Shown here: positions 32,607-42,078 of the stretch, piece after piece
Numbering within the stretch: the stretch's first letter is position 1
Layout of the letters: each line of letters starts with the position of its first letter
Assembly (NCBI GenBank): GCA_964633355.1
Contig: CAZWGO010000004.1
Coordinates: 62,001 to 126,000, forward strand
Length of the DNA stretch: 64,000 nt
DNA from: Micavibrio_B sp964633355
Lineage (GTDB): Bacteria > Pseudomonadota > Alphaproteobacteria > Micavibrionales > Micavibrionaceae
Direction of reading: 5' to 3'
Notes under the pieces: model-generated
Told to the model about the DNA's origin: nothing
Databases searched by the model: none
The model's input: only the letters and a program-made list of their open reading frames with translations
Translations under genes and position numbers: made by a program

Positions 32607-33820
32607 CCCTTCACCACTCTCGCCCAGTTCCGCAGACGCACCGCATTGATCCGGATAAAGCCCGCCGCGTCTTGTTGATCGTAGCCACCTTCTTCATCCA
32701 TGGAAGACAATTTCGGATCATAGAGCGCTTTATCGGATTCCCTTGCAATCGCATAAGGCACGCCTTTGAGAAGTTTCATCTTCACGATACCATCAATGCC
32801 TTTTTGACTTTCATCGATACATTTCATCAAAAATTCGAATTCCGGCGAGAACCAGAAACCGTTATAGACCAGCTCCGCCACTTTCAATGACAGCGTATCG
32901 CGAATGCGCATGACTTCGCGGTCCATGACCAGACCTTCGATATCGCGATGAGCTGCCAATAATATAGCGCCGCCCGGTGTTTCATAAACGCCACGGGATT
33001 TGATCCCGACAAAACGGTTTTCGACCATATCGAGACGGCCTATACCATGCTTTGTACCAAGCTCGTTCAGATACATAAATAATTTAAGCGGATCGGTCTC
33101 CGTTCTCTCCTCGGATGATACTTTTACGGGATTGCCGTCTTTGAACGTGATAGAGATAATATCGGCCACGTTCGGCGCAGTCTCGATCGTTGCCGTTCTG
33201 GAATAAACTTCTTCGCCGCAAACCGCATTCGGATCTTCCAGAATTCCGGCTTCATGAGAAATATGCAGCAAATTGTCATCTTCCGAATAAGGCTTGGAAC
33301 GTGACGCCTTGATCGGAATGCCATGCTGCTCGGCATATTGAATCATGTCGGTGCGTCCGCGGAAACGGCCCAAGAATTCTGGCATTTTCCAAGGGGCTAA
33401 AACCTTTATATCGGGCTTCAATGCATAATAGGAAAGCTCGAACCGCACCTGATCGTTACCCTTGCCGGTCGCGCCATGGCCAACAAATTGAGCATTCTCT
33501 TTAATTGCAATTTCGATTTGTTTTTTGGCGATGATCGGGCGCGCCACCGACGTACCGAGCAAATAACGCCCTTCATAAACCGCATTAGCTTTGAAAGTCG
33601 GGAAAATATAATCTGTGACGAATTCTTTCTTCAAATCTTCGACATAAACTTTCGACGCACCGATATTGATCGCTTTCTCGCGCGCAGCTTCAAAATCCTC
33701 TTCCTGCCCGACATCAGCGATATAGGCAATAACCTCATACCCTTCTTCCAGCATCCATTTTAAAATGATCGATGTATCGAGACCGCCCGAATACGCTAAA
33801 ACAACTTTACCTTTGCTCAT
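32603..33820 (-). CDS. argG: argininosuccinate synthase ArgG
   Basis: The protein has 405 residues from the ATG at 33820, which has AAGGA upstream; the open frame extends to 33904 but that part overlaps uvrD. VVLAYSGGLDTSIILKW is the ATP pyrophosphatase P-loop of this family, and FVGHGATGKGNDQVRFE binds citrulline/aspartate. It joins citrulline and aspartate using ATP. It follows the helicase gene by 22 bases on the same strand and precedes argH, with one opposite-strand gene between. Confidence 0.97.
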   Translation of the reverse strand: MSKGKVVLAYSGGLDTSIILKWMLEEGYEVIAYIADVGQEEDFEAAREKAINIGASKVYVEDLKKEFVTDYIFPTFKANAVYEGRYLLGTSVARPIIAKKQIEIAIKENAQFVGHGATGKGNDQVRFELSYYALKPDIKVLAPWKMPEFLGRFRGRTDMIQYAEQHGIPIKASRSKPYSEDDNLLHISHEAGILEDPNAVCGEEVYSRTATIETAPNVADIISITFKDGNPVKVSSEERTETDPLKLFMYLNELGTKHGIGRLDMVENRFVGIKSRGVYETPGGAILLAAHRDIEGLVMDREVMRIRDTLSLKVAELVYNGFWFSPEFEFLMKCIDESQKGIDGIVKMKLLKGVPYAIARESDKALYDPKLSSMDEEGGYDQQDAAGFIRINAVRLRNWARVVKG

Positions 33821-33842
33821 CTTATTTCCTTTATTAAAATTG

Positions 33843-36059
33843 CTATACTGCTTCGACAAAGCCATCCATGACACGTCGATTTTCACCGTCATCGAAGGAG
33901 ACATCCAGCTTCTTGCCTTCGACCAAAATCACTGTACCGCCACCGAAGGAATCATGAAAGACGCGATCGCCGACTTTAAACTTGGACTGTTTGGAATCCA
34001 GATCGCGACGCCATCCGGTCAGGACAGGTGATTGCCCTCCGCGAAAGCCTGCCATCGGACTGTCGAAACCTTTCGAATCCCAATGCGGGGAACGGCCCGA
34101 ATTATACATGCCTTGCTCGGCTTCGGATTCGATATTCTCTTTTGGCAATTCGTCGACAAAGCGTGACGGAATAGCATTGACCCAATTACCGTACATGCGG
34201 CGATTGGCGACGCTGGATATATAGGCACGTTTGCGCGCGCGTGTAATTCCGACATAAGCCAGACGCCGCTCTTCTTCCAATCCGGCGATCCCGTTTTCAT
34301 CCATGGTCCGCTGGCTCGGAAACAATCCTTCTTCCCAACCCGGCAGAAATACGGCATCGAATTCCAAACCCTTTGCCCCATGCAATGTCATGAGTGAAAC
34401 ATAATCGTCATTGGCGTTGTTGTTTGAATTTTCGAGCACCAGCGCGACGTGCTCTAAAAACTGCGGCATTGATTCAAACTCTTCCATGCCCGCGACAAGT
34501 TCTTTTAAATTCTCCAGCCGCCCCGGCGCTTCTGGCGTTTTATCCGCCTGCCACATGGCTGTATACCCTGACTCATCAAGAATTTGTCCGGCCAAAGACG
34601 GATGGGCTAAGACTGACAGCAGAGAACGCCATCTTTCAAAATCCCGTATCAAATTTGAAAGCGTGGTTTTTACTTTTGGTTTCAATACTTCTGTCTCACA
34701 AAGCTCTGCTGTTGCGAGATAAAGACTCAAACCTTTCTGCCGTGCGTGCGCGTAAAGGCTTTGCACCGTAGCGTCGCCAATCCCGCGCTTGGGCACGTTG
34801 ATGATACGCTCAAACGCCAGATCGTCATTGGGCTGCACGGTCACGCGGAAATACGCCAGCGCATCGCGAATTTCTTGCCGTTCGTAAAATCGCGGCCCAC
34901 CGAAAACACGATAGGGAAGACCGAGCTGGATAAACCGCTCCTCGAATTCGCGCATCTGAAATCCGGCGCGGACCAATACCGCCATCTGCCGCAGCTTCCA
35001 TTTCTTGTTTTGCAGCGATTCCATTTCCTCGCCGATATAGCGTGCCTCGGCTTCGCCGTCCCAGAGGCTGCGGACAAAAACTTTCTCGCCCATCTCGTCC
35101 TGCGACCATAAGGTTTTCCCGAGACGGCCTTTATTGTTTGAGATCACGCCGCTGGCCGCGGCTAATATATGGCCGGTCGAGCGGTAATTTTGTTCAAGCC
35201 GCACGATCTTCGCGCCGGGAAAATCTTTTTCGAAACGCAGGATATTGCCGACTTCCGCGCCGCGCCAACCATAGATAGATTGATCGTCATCCCCGACGCA
35301 GCAGATATTATTCGATCCTTGCGCCAAAAGACGCAGCCATAAATACTGCGCGACATTCGTATCCTGGTATTCATCGACCATGATATATTTAAAACGCCGA
35401 TGATAATCAGCTAGCACGTCTTTATTTGTTCGCAGGATATGAATGATATGCATCATCAGATCGCCAAAATCGCAGGCATTGATGGTTTTGAGCCGCGCCT
35501 GATATTGCCGGTAAATTTCAAGCAGTCGGCCTTGGGCGAAATCTGGCGCATCATTCGCATTGACATCTTCAGGTTTAAGCGCGCGATCTTTCCAGCGTTC
35601 TATCATGGAGAGGATCAAACGCGGCGGCCATTTTTTCAGATCGACATTTTCGGCTTCGCAAATTTGCTTGATCAGGCGTACCGCATCGTCCTGATCGATA
35701 ATCGTAAAAGACGATGTCAGCCCGACGAGCTCCGCATGACGGCGCAGCATGCGCGCGCAGAGCGCGTGGAAAGTGCCAAGCCACCAGCCTTCAACTGGCT
35801 GCCCGTTCAAAAGATGCGATACACGCTCTTTCATTTCATGGGCGGCTTTATTGGTAAAGGTAACGGCCAGGATCTGCCCGGGAAAGGCACGTCCGCTTTG
35901 CAATAGATAGGCAAGGCGTGTTGTCAGCACTCTTGTCTTGCCAGTTCCGGCACCGGCAATAATCAACACAGGCCCTTCGAGCGTCCGCGCTGCTTCTTGC
36001 TGGCGGTCGTTCATTCCCTGAATATAAGGAGGTTCTGTCGTAATGCTGCTTGGGATCAT
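33843..36059 (-). CDS. uvrD: UvrD/PcrA-type ATP-dependent DNA helicase
   Basis: The protein has 738 residues. Superfamily 1A motifs are in order: Walker A IAGAGTGKT, VTFTNKAAHEMK, DEYQDTN (Walker B), VGDDDQSIYGWRGA, LEQNYRS, LMTLHGAKGLEFD and EERRLAYVGITRARK. The C-terminal part ends in a Tudor-like SH3 segment (FKVGDRVFHDSFGGGTVI), as in PcrA/UvrD, which contacts RNA polymerase. It unwinds DNA in excision and mismatch repair and clears stalled complexes. The start at 36059 has no clear ribosome site; MNDRQQ at 36014 is an alternative. Confidence 0.94.
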   Translation of the reverse strand: MIPSSITTEPPYIQGMNDRQQEAARTLEGPVLIIAGAGTGKTRVLTTRLAYLLQSGRAFPGQILAVTFTNKAAHEMKERVSHLLNGQPVEGWWLGTFHALCARMLRRHAELVGLTSSFTIIDQDDAVRLIKQICEAENVDLKKWPPRLILSMIERWKDRALKPEDVNANDAPDFAQGRLLEIYRQYQARLKTINACDFGDLMMHIIHILRTNKDVLADYHRRFKYIMVDEYQDTNVAQYLWLRLLAQGSNNICCVGDDDQSIYGWRGAEVGNILRFEKDFPGAKIVRLEQNYRSTGHILAAASGVISNNKGRLGKTLWSQDEMGEKVFVRSLWDGEAEARYIGEEMESLQNKKWKLRQMAVLVRAGFQMREFEERFIQLGLPYRVFGGPRFYERQEIRDALAYFRVTVQPNDDLAFERIINVPKRGIGDATVQSLYAHARQKGLSLYLATAELCETEVLKPKVKTTLSNLIRDFERWRSLLSVLAHPSLAGQILDESGYTAMWQADKTPEAPGRLENLKELVAGMEEFESMPQFLEHVALVLENSNNNANDDYVSLMTLHGAKGLEFDAVFLPGWEEGLFPSQRTMDENGIAGLEEERRLAYVGITRARKRAYISSVANRRMYGNWVNAIPSRFVDELPKENIESEAEQGMYNSGRSPHWDSKGFDSPMAGFRGGQSPVLTGWRRDLDSKQSKFKVGDRVFHDSFGGGTVILVEGKKLDVSFDDGENRRVMDGFVEAV

Positions 36060-36104
36060 GAATAATGATATCGGCGATTAGACGCGCGAAGTCAAATTAT
36101 TCGC

Positions 36105-36986
36105 TTAGTCCCCATAGACCATCGTAAAACAGTTCTCGTTTACGGTGAGCGTATCGCCGGTATCGCTGGTCAATACATTGCCATTCCACTGGACAGAGCC
36201 GGCAGGAATACGGGAGCTGAGTACGATGAAATTTGTGAATTTTGAAATCCACGGCACTGGGAAATTCGGCGGGACTTCGTCCAGCGCAATCGCCGCGCCG
36301 CTGCAATCGACGGTAACGTTATCCTTGCCCCAGCCTTCTTCCAGAACCAGAATGCTGCGCCCGGGGCCCAAATTGATCGTATCATCGCCGCCACCGCCAT
36401 TGACGATACGGTCACCCAGCGCGTCGGAAATCGTATCATTGCCGGGACCACCCATAAATATCTGGTCGCCGCCGGTTTCGGTTGATGTACAGCCAAGCGT
36501 ATTATCGGCATCGTCGCCGATTAAAATGCCCGATGAGCTTGGACAGGTGAGCGTGCCGGTTGTATCGACCGTTGCAACGTCATTGACGTTGATCTTTAAA
36601 ATATCGAAATTACGTTCCGGACGAAGTACGTCTTTGACATTCAGGAAATAGGCCGGTAACTGCCCGGACCCTATACTACCATTCAGCAAAGTCAGTAAAT
36701 TCTTGAGCGGCTGCTGGGCGCTCTTTTCGCTTTCCTGATAAACCGTCATGGCCTGCGCGATTTTTGCTACTGCCATATCGCTTTGAAGCTTCTGGTCTGT
36801 CGTCAGAACATTTTCTATCTTCAAATAATCTGCCGGAATAATTCCTTGCGTGACGAGCGACTGTGCATCAGGTTCCTTAAACACGAGAGGAGCCGGCTTT
36901 TCGGTTTCAAACGTTAGAACGCCGTAGGCCGTATAAAGGCCGGCAGCAAGAATTACGATGAACATTAGAAAGACGACGATGCGCAT
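36105..36986 (-). CDS. membrane-anchored or secreted protein with RTX-like calcium repeats
   Basis: The protein has 293 residues. One hydrophobic segment (residues 3-22) is an uncleaved anchor or signal. The middle contains a few RTX-type nonapeptides: GPGNDTISD and GGGGDDTINLG, with an earlier GDDADNTLG, preceding a hydrophobic beta-rich end with two Cys. True RTX toxins have many more repeats and a C-terminal export signal. Two or three repeats could bind one or two calcium ions and stabilise the fold. It is isolated between uvrD (45 bases) and the diguanylate cyclase (80 bases), all on the minus strand. The function is unknown. Confidence 0.7.
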   Translation of the reverse strand: MRIVVFLMFIVILAAGLYTAYGVLTFETEKPAPLVFKEPDAQSLVTQGIIPADYLKIENVLTTDQKLQSDMAVAKIAQAMTVYQESEKSAQQPLKNLLTLLNGSIGSGQLPAYFLNVKDVLRPERNFDILKINVNDVATVDTTGTLTCPSSSGILIGDDADNTLGCTSTETGGDQIFMGGPGNDTISDALGDRIVNGGGGDDTINLGPGRSILVLEEGWGKDNVTVDCSGAAIALDEVPPNFPVPWISKFTNFIVLSSRIPAGSVQWNGNVLTSDTGDTLTVNENCFTMVYGD

Positions 36987-37066
36987 GGAGCCTGCCTCAT
37001 GAATAACTTGGAATAGAGCTTAAAACAAATGGCCTTGCGATACCATCACCTTTTTGACTTTGGACA

Positions 37067-38113
37067 TTAATGGGCACTGGGCGGGGGTGCAGTGGCCACC
37101 TGGTTACGACCGTTATGTTTGGCGACGTATAGGGCAGCATCGGCTCGCTCCACAAGGTCTTCCGGCGCTTTTTCGAATGCATATTCAGCAACACCGACTG
37201 ACATCGTGATACGCCCAAGTACATCGCCCGAACTTCTGTTGATCACATCTTTCATGGCGATCGCCAGACGTAGCGAGTTGCCGACCGCCAGACCAGCCTG
37301 AATATTTGTTTCCGGCAACAAAATAGCGAATTCTTCGCCGCCGTAACGCGCAGCAAAATCACGTCCCTTTAGACCGTCGCGCAGCGTACGCGCCACAAGG
37401 CGCAAAACCTGATCGCCGACCTGATGGCCGAAATTATCGTTGAAACTTTTGAAATGGTCGATATCGACCATAAGGAGAGTGAACGGTTTTTTCGAAGCCG
37501 TCGCTTCCGCGATCAGCATATTGATCTCTTCGTCAAATGCTTTGCGATTGGCAAGACCGGTCAAGCCATCTGTCATCGCCTCGCGGCGAACATATTCCAG
37601 ATCGCGTTTTAATTCCGCCATCAATTGCGTCGATTGCGCCAATTCATGTTCCAGCTTTTTATTATACTCGATCATGGATTTGGTTTTAATGGCGGCAGAT
37701 TTTATTGCATCTTCGACATCTTTCGGGGTCTTCGACGCCGTGATCTGATGCGTTACATTGACGAGCGATTGGCTATAGTCGCTGGCTGCTTCCTGCACGT
37801 CCTTGACGCGGTCTGTTACTTCATCGATGGTCGCCTGAATTTGTTCTCCGGCGCGGCGAACGGTTTGTTCGTTTTTCAGATCGCCCAGATGGCGCGTATA
37901 GATATCGAGACATTGCTGGTCGGTTATTTTTTTGTTGTTTTCGATCATAAGATCGACAGCGCGAACGACTTCCGTTTTCGAACGTGCAAAATAGATGAAC
38001 CACAGTTCATAAATTTCGGGAATCGGGCTTAAATCCTCGCGGCGCAGGCGGTCGAATACCTGCTGGGAGATTTCCTGTGACCGGCTCTTTTCTTTTGCCT
38101 GAATAAAGCTCAA
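37067..38113 (-). CDS. GGDEF-domain diguanylate cyclase
   Basis: The protein has 348 residues. The N-terminal 165 residues are helical and coiled-coil-like, without membrane segments. The C-terminal GGDEF domain (about 175-335) has DGLTGLANRKAF, MVDIDHFKSFNDNFGHQVGD and the active RYGGEEFAILLPE. It should make cyclic di-GMP. The inhibitory I-site is altered: the RxxD expected five residues before GGEEF reads KGRD, so feedback inhibition may be weak. There is no receiver domain, so the input is an unrecognised helical sensor. Confidence 0.93.
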   Translation of the reverse strand: MSFIQAKEKSRSQEISQQVFDRLRREDLSPIPEIYELWFIYFARSKTEVVRAVDLMIENNKKITDQQCLDIYTRHLGDLKNEQTVRRAGEQIQATIDEVTDRVKDVQEAASDYSQSLVNVTHQITASKTPKDVEDAIKSAAIKTKSMIEYNKKLEHELAQSTQLMAELKRDLEYVRREAMTDGLTGLANRKAFDEEINMLIAEATASKKPFTLLMVDIDHFKSFNDNFGHQVGDQVLRLVARTLRDGLKGRDFAARYGGEEFAILLPETNIQAGLAVGNSLRLAIAMKDVINRSSGDVLGRITMSVGVAEYAFEKAPEDLVERADAALYVAKHNGRNQVATAPPPSAH

Positions 38114-38347
38114 CGTTGCGATCTTTCTTGTAATTTTATTCTAATAGAATCAGATTATGAATTTTGCACAGGAATGACAAGGAGTTACCCTTTTCTTTCC
38201 CTTCCCGCACCTTATAATGCCTTTAAATGTTTAAAAGCGGCTTAAAGTGTTGTTTTACAATATGAAAATATTTATCAGAGGTTGCAATCGCAACTGATTA
38301 CAGACAGACTCGCTCGACCAAGGCTTATACAAACACTAAGAGGAATT

Positions 38348-39106
38348 ATGGATAAAGGTTTCGATAAAACAATCAACGATCTTTTGATGACTATCAAGCA
38401 AACGGTCTTCACACCAACTCACAAAGCGGGAATTCCGTTTATCCTGGGTTTTGCCATTGTCACCATCCTCCTGAGCTTCCTCTGGGAAGGTTTTGCCCTG
38501 ATCGGTCTGGTTTTAACCTTATGGTGTATTTATTTTTTCCGCGATCCGGCCCGTTATGTCCCTCTGCGTGAAGGATTGATCGTCTCTCCCGGCGATGGCC
38601 GCGTGACACAAATCGTCGAGGCCTGTCAATTGCCGCCGGAACTGCGCTCTGAATTATCACCGATGGAAATCGATGCCGATGGCGATTACACAAAAGTCAG
38701 CATTTTCCTCTCCGTATTCGACGTCCATGTAAACAGAAGTCCTGTTTCAGGTATCGTCAAAAAAGTCGTCTACAAGCCCGGGATATTTTTGAACGCAGGA
38801 AACGACCGCGCCTCGATGGAAAACGAACGCTGCGCCGCCTTGATTGCCATGCCGAATGGCAAGGAACTGGGCGTCGTGCAAATTGCAGGTCTGATTGCCC
38901 GCCGCATTTTATGCGATTTGAGTGAAGGTCAGGACATCGCCAAGGGCGAACGCTATGGCATTATCCGCTTCGGCAGCCGTATGGATGTTTATCTTCCCGA
39001 AGGCGTCGCCCCTCTCGTTTCCGTTGGCCAGCGCATGATTGGCGGGGAAACCATTCTTGGCGATTGCGCATCATCCGAAGCCGTGCGGGAATCAATCGCG
39101 ATCTGA
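38348..39106 (+). CDS. psd: phosphatidylserine decarboxylase, short (alphaproteobacterial) type
   Basis: The protein has 252 residues from the ATG at 38348, preceded by AAGAGG; an earlier in-frame start at 38282 lacks a ribosome site. Two hydrophobic stretches lie near residues 30-60. FFRDPAR, DVHVNRSPVSG and the self-cleavage region RFGSRMDVY (Ser becomes the pyruvoyl group) fit the short Psd form. It makes phosphatidylethanolamine from phosphatidylserine. pssA follows after 12 bases, so substrate and product enzymes share a transcript. The 234 bases upstream contain TATAAT at 38213-38218. Confidence 0.92.
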   Translation: MDKGFDKTINDLLMTIKQTVFTPTHKAGIPFILGFAIVTILLSFLWEGFALIGLVLTLWCIYFFRDPARYVPLREGLIVSPGDGRVTQIVEACQLPPELRSELSPMEIDADGDYTKVSIFLSVFDVHVNRSPVSGIVKKVVYKPGIFLNAGNDRASMENERCAALIAMPNGKELGVVQIAGLIARRILCDLSEGQDIAKGERYGIIRFGSRMDVYLPEGVAPLVSVGQRMIGGETILGDCASSEAVRESIAI

Positions 39107-39118
39107 AAAGGATAAAAA

Positions 39119-40006
39119 ATGGAAACGCACGATCCACAAAATCATGCCTTGGAGCATGCGAAGCGCACAATCTCCATTCAAAAGATCGTGCCGTCCATGA
39201 TTACCCTGATGGCTCTGATCGCTGGCGTTACCAGTATCCAGATGGCGATCAACGAACGCTATGACATGGCTGTTCAGATGATCGTAATCGCAGCCATTCT
39301 CGATATCCTCGATGGTGCCGCCGCACGCGCTTTGAAAGCGCAAAGCGAATTCGGCGCGGAATTGGACAGCCTTTCCGACTTTCTTGCCTTCGGCGTTGCC
39401 CCAAGCGTTCTTCTTTATGTCTGGGTTCTGGACGAAGCCGGAAAACTGGGCTGGATCGCAACGATCATTCTTCCCGTCTGCGCGGCGCTTCGCCTTGCAC
39501 GCTTTAATGTCGCCTCCAAGAAAGCCGACGATACGCCGCTTTGGAAAAAAAGATTTTTTACCGGCGTGCCTTCTCCGGCTGGCGCAGGCCTCGCTTTACT
39601 GCCTGTTTATGTCTGGCTGATGATGGAGAATAATTTCTTCCGCGAATTTTCACCCGCCAACTGGCTGGTGGCCGTTTGGGTTATCGTCGCTTCGGCTTTG
39701 ATGGTCAGCCGTATCCCGACATTCTCGATTAAATACATGAAACTGCCAGCAAAGATGATGGTGCCAGCCATGGCGCTCGTCGCGCTTATCATCGCCGGTC
39801 TTATTCATGCGACATGGATTACGCTTACCATCGTCGGCACGCTTTATGCGATTTCAATTCCTGTCGTCTTTTATCGCTATAGAAAATTAGAAAAAAAATA
39901 CAGCGCAACGCCGGAGGATTTATCATCTTTGGCGTTCGGTATGGCGGCGAGCGATGTTCTTCTTCCCGAAACACCGGAAGATGACGACGATATACGCCCT
40001 ATTTAA
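39119..40006 (+). CDS. pssA: CDP-diacylglycerol-serine O-phosphatidyltransferase PssA
   Basis: The protein has 295 residues with several membrane helices. The CDP-alcohol phosphatidyltransferase motif is complete: DGAAAR, eight residues, G, three residues, D, three residues, D (LDILDGAAAR through LDSLSD). It joins serine to CDP-diacylglycerol to give phosphatidylserine for the adjacent Psd. The C-terminal end is an acidic tail (EDDDDI). Confidence 0.94.
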   Translation: METHDPQNHALEHAKRTISIQKIVPSMITLMALIAGVTSIQMAINERYDMAVQMIVIAAILDILDGAAARALKAQSEFGAELDSLSDFLAFGVAPSVLLYVWVLDEAGKLGWIATIILPVCAALRLARFNVASKKADDTPLWKKRFFTGVPSPAGAGLALLPVYVWLMMENNFFREFSPANWLVAVWVIVASALMVSRIPTFSIKYMKLPAKMMVPAMALVALIIAGLIHATWITLTIVGTLYAISIPVVFYRYRKLEKKYSATPEDLSSLAFGMAASDVLLPETPEDDDDIRPI

Positions 40007-40197
40007 ACGTTAAATCCAATTGACATATAAGGAATATTGTCCTATAGTTTTTCAGTTAGGCTAAACCCTGAAAAGCCACGCCGTTTTTCGGCTATCCCCA
40101 AGGCGCACGGCGGGGACCTCGGATCCTTATTCCTTCTCCCTTGCAAACGAGGGGATACCCCCAAATCGCCGAACAAACTAGTTAGTAACTTTAAAAT

Positions 40198-40224
40198 GTC
40201 ATCCCCGCGCAGGCGGGGATCTCC
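40198..40224 (+). repeat. REP-like palindromic repeat
   Basis: GTCATCCCCGCGCAGGCGGG followed by GATCTCC, same family as copies at 49191, 52348 and 55196. The CCCCGC/GCGGGG arms form a strong stem. Confidence 0.75.
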
Positions 40225-40429
40225 CTTTGAACCACAACGATTCAACAGCACAATAAAGGAAGAAACCGCTGCCCCTATTCTTTAAAAATCAACAAACGAA
40301 ATAGACAAAACGACGAACGAAATAGACAGCTTGTCCGCCGTAGCTTTTTCGCAGGTATGCACGCTCCCCCAAAAAAAAGAAACGAGCAAACTTAGAGACT
40401 CCCCGTAAGTCATTGATTTCATTACAAAG

Positions 40430-40458
40430 AAGGGACAAAGTTTTGCACTCCGTCCCTT
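40430..40458 (-). terminator. terminator of the 40488-41249 gene
   Basis: AAGGGAC (40430-40436) pairs with GTCCCTT (40452-40458). On the minus strand it comes 30-58 bases after the stop of the 40488 gene and is followed by TCTTTG. In sense orientation it is very similar to the terminator at 54446-54472. Confidence 0.6.
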
Positions 40459-40487
40459 TTGAATTCATTATCTATACAGCTTTTAGC

Positions 40488-41249
40488 TCATCCAAAAGAA
40501 GGCTGAGCTTTAGGCATTATGGCAGTGCCAGGAATTGGTGGCGTAGGTCCGCCCGCGAAATCCTTAATTCCTATATTGCGATCCCGTGCAAAAACGATAC
40601 CCTCATCGGCCTGCTCTACATGCTCTTCTCTCTTACGTCTTAACGTAGATGCGATTTGATCCAGCCCCGTCTCTTGTTGCTGATCGAGATTGAAACTCAT
40701 AATAGAGCGGGCAGCCACACCCACCGGATTTTGCTGAGACTGTCTAACCCATCCATTGTCACAAATTTCGCCTGTCGCACATGTATAGGTTTCAAGCATG
40801 GACTGCTCGTAAGCACTTAAACCGTTATTCTTACCTTTACTTACAAAATCGTTAAAAGAAGATTTACCTTCATATTCAGGCAAGCCTGATCTGGCAAAGC
40901 CAAAACCTTGACCAACGGCCATGCCTGCCCCGATATATGCGGCCGTTACGGGAGATACAACGGCAACCATACTGGTAAGCACGGCCCCGCCGGCCATTTG
41001 GGCAATTTTACTTACTGTGCCACTTGAATTATTGATCGCGCCGCCGTCGTTTTTCTCTACTGCCTGTTGAGTAGAAATCTGCTGTAATTGTTGATCGATC
41101 AAACCCTTCGTTGTGCTGGATTCTTCAAGGGATTTATGAACGCTGCCCGGCGCACTGTCCTGTAATGGCTTGGTAAAAGTCGCATGCACATTAAAGCTTG
41201 GCGCGACATTATCTACTTGCGTGGATAGACCGGATCTCAAAGAACACAC
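40488..41249 (-). CDS. unrecognised 253-residue protein
   Basis: The first codon is a GTG at 41249 with AGGGT just before it. The N-terminal third is polar and Gln/Ser-rich. One hydrophobic stretch (about residues 85-115: AQMAGGAVLTSMVAVVSPVTAAYIGAG is its core) could be one or two membrane helices. Two Cys (YTCATGEICDNG) may form a disulfide. I do not recognise a family. It shares a homologous terminator with the unrecognised 512-residue gene at 52889, hinting at a common origin of the loci. It is divergent from the pilin-like gene at 41386. Confidence 0.55.
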   Translation of the reverse strand: MCSLRSGLSTQVDNVAPSFNVHATFTKPLQDSAPGSVHKSLEESSTTKGLIDQQLQQISTQQAVEKNDGGAINNSSGTVSKIAQMAGGAVLTSMVAVVSPVTAAYIGAGMAVGQGFGFARSGLPEYEGKSSFNDFVSKGKNNGLSAYEQSMLETYTCATGEICDNGWVRQSQQNPVGVAARSIMSFNLDQQQETGLDQIASTLRRKREEHVEQADEGIVFARDRNIGIKDFAGGPTPPIPGTAIMPKAQPSFG

Positions 41250-41385
41250 CCTGTTTTTATTTATTAGTTTCTATATTATCGCCATTTGGGGATTAACATA
41301 AGGTTAATTATATATAATTTTATGTATTCTCGCAACCATCCCACATCCCCATGGCGAAAAATCGCTGCCTATGTCAAAATAACTT

Positions 41386-42069
41386 ATGACATCAAAATCC
41401 TCTGGTAACGCCCTTATTTATGTCCTGATTGCGATTATTCTGCTGGGGGCATTGAGTTTCGCGATTTCGCGCAGCAGTGATTCCAATCCTCAAGGCGAGA
41501 TCAGCGAAGCCGCAGCCAAAACCGCCGCGACATCTATTCTGGCTTATGAAGCGCAGGCCAAAATGGCGGTTAATCAGATGATTATGAACGGAACGAAACC
41601 TTCAGACATTGTTTATACAATGCCGTGGGAACCAACATTTAATGACGCCCCGACAGCCAATAAACTATTTCATCCAGATGGCGGTGGCCTGCAGTGGAAA
41701 GGATTCAATCCCAGCATATTTAGAACAGGGGGAAATCCTACACCGGATTATAACCTATCAAACGCTTATAATGGATATTATGTCGGACGCTTTAATAACG
41801 TAGCGTGGACGGCGACTACAAACCGCGATATCATATTTTCAGCTTATGCAGTAAAGCCCGAAATATGTGCAGAATTAAATCGAAAAGTTGATGGCACAAC
41901 AGCAATCTATACTGTTGGAACCGGGGAATCTCCCCGAAGACTTTTTGTGCAGAATGCATATCATAATGGTGGATGGAATGACATAACGGCAACAACCTGC
42001 CCAGCCTGCGAAAACAAAAACTCCTTATGTGTTTCTAATACATATTACAGCGTGCTTTATGCCCGCTAA
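41386..42069 (+). CDS. pilin-like protein with N-terminal membrane helix
   Basis: The protein has 227 residues. After a short polar start comes a helix at residues 7-25 (GNALIYVLIAIILLGAL), resembling the N-terminus of type IV pilins or pseudopilins but without a clear prepilin peptidase GF-x4-E site. The remainder is a soluble periplasmic domain with four Cys near the C-terminus, arranged as TTCPACENKNSLC plus an earlier one. Proteins with this GNAL helix occur in several copies in deep alphaproteobacteria, but their function is unknown. It converges with the chemoreceptor gene 9 bases away. Confidence 0.65.
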   Translation: MTSKSSGNALIYVLIAIILLGALSFAISRSSDSNPQGEISEAAAKTAATSILAYEAQAKMAVNQMIMNGTKPSDIVYTMPWEPTFNDAPTANKLFHPDGGGLQWKGFNPSIFRTGGNPTPDYNLSNAYNGYYVGRFNNVAWTATTNRDIIFSAYAVKPEICAELNRKVDGTTAIYTVGTGESPRRLFVQNAYHNGGWNDITATTCPACENKNSLCVSNTYYSVLYAR

Positions 42070-42078
42070 GTCACCGGC

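Larger units (their letters stand above)
40007..40487. other. 481-base gap without a gene
   Basis: No convincing coding frame was found. It holds a REP-like repeat (40198-40224), a direct repeat of AACGAAATAGACA at 40294-40307 and 40315-40328, spaced 21 bases apart start to start, and a terminator-like hairpin at 40430-40458. The stretch 40060-40140 contains a GC-rich imperfect palindrome (CCGTTTTTCGG and neighbours). Confidence 0.6.

Noticed and set aside
40007..40487. CRISPR array or replication origin in the gene-free gap
   Set aside because: Only two copies of a short direct repeat occur, with no regular repeat-spacer pattern, no DnaA-box cluster and no cas or dnaA gene.
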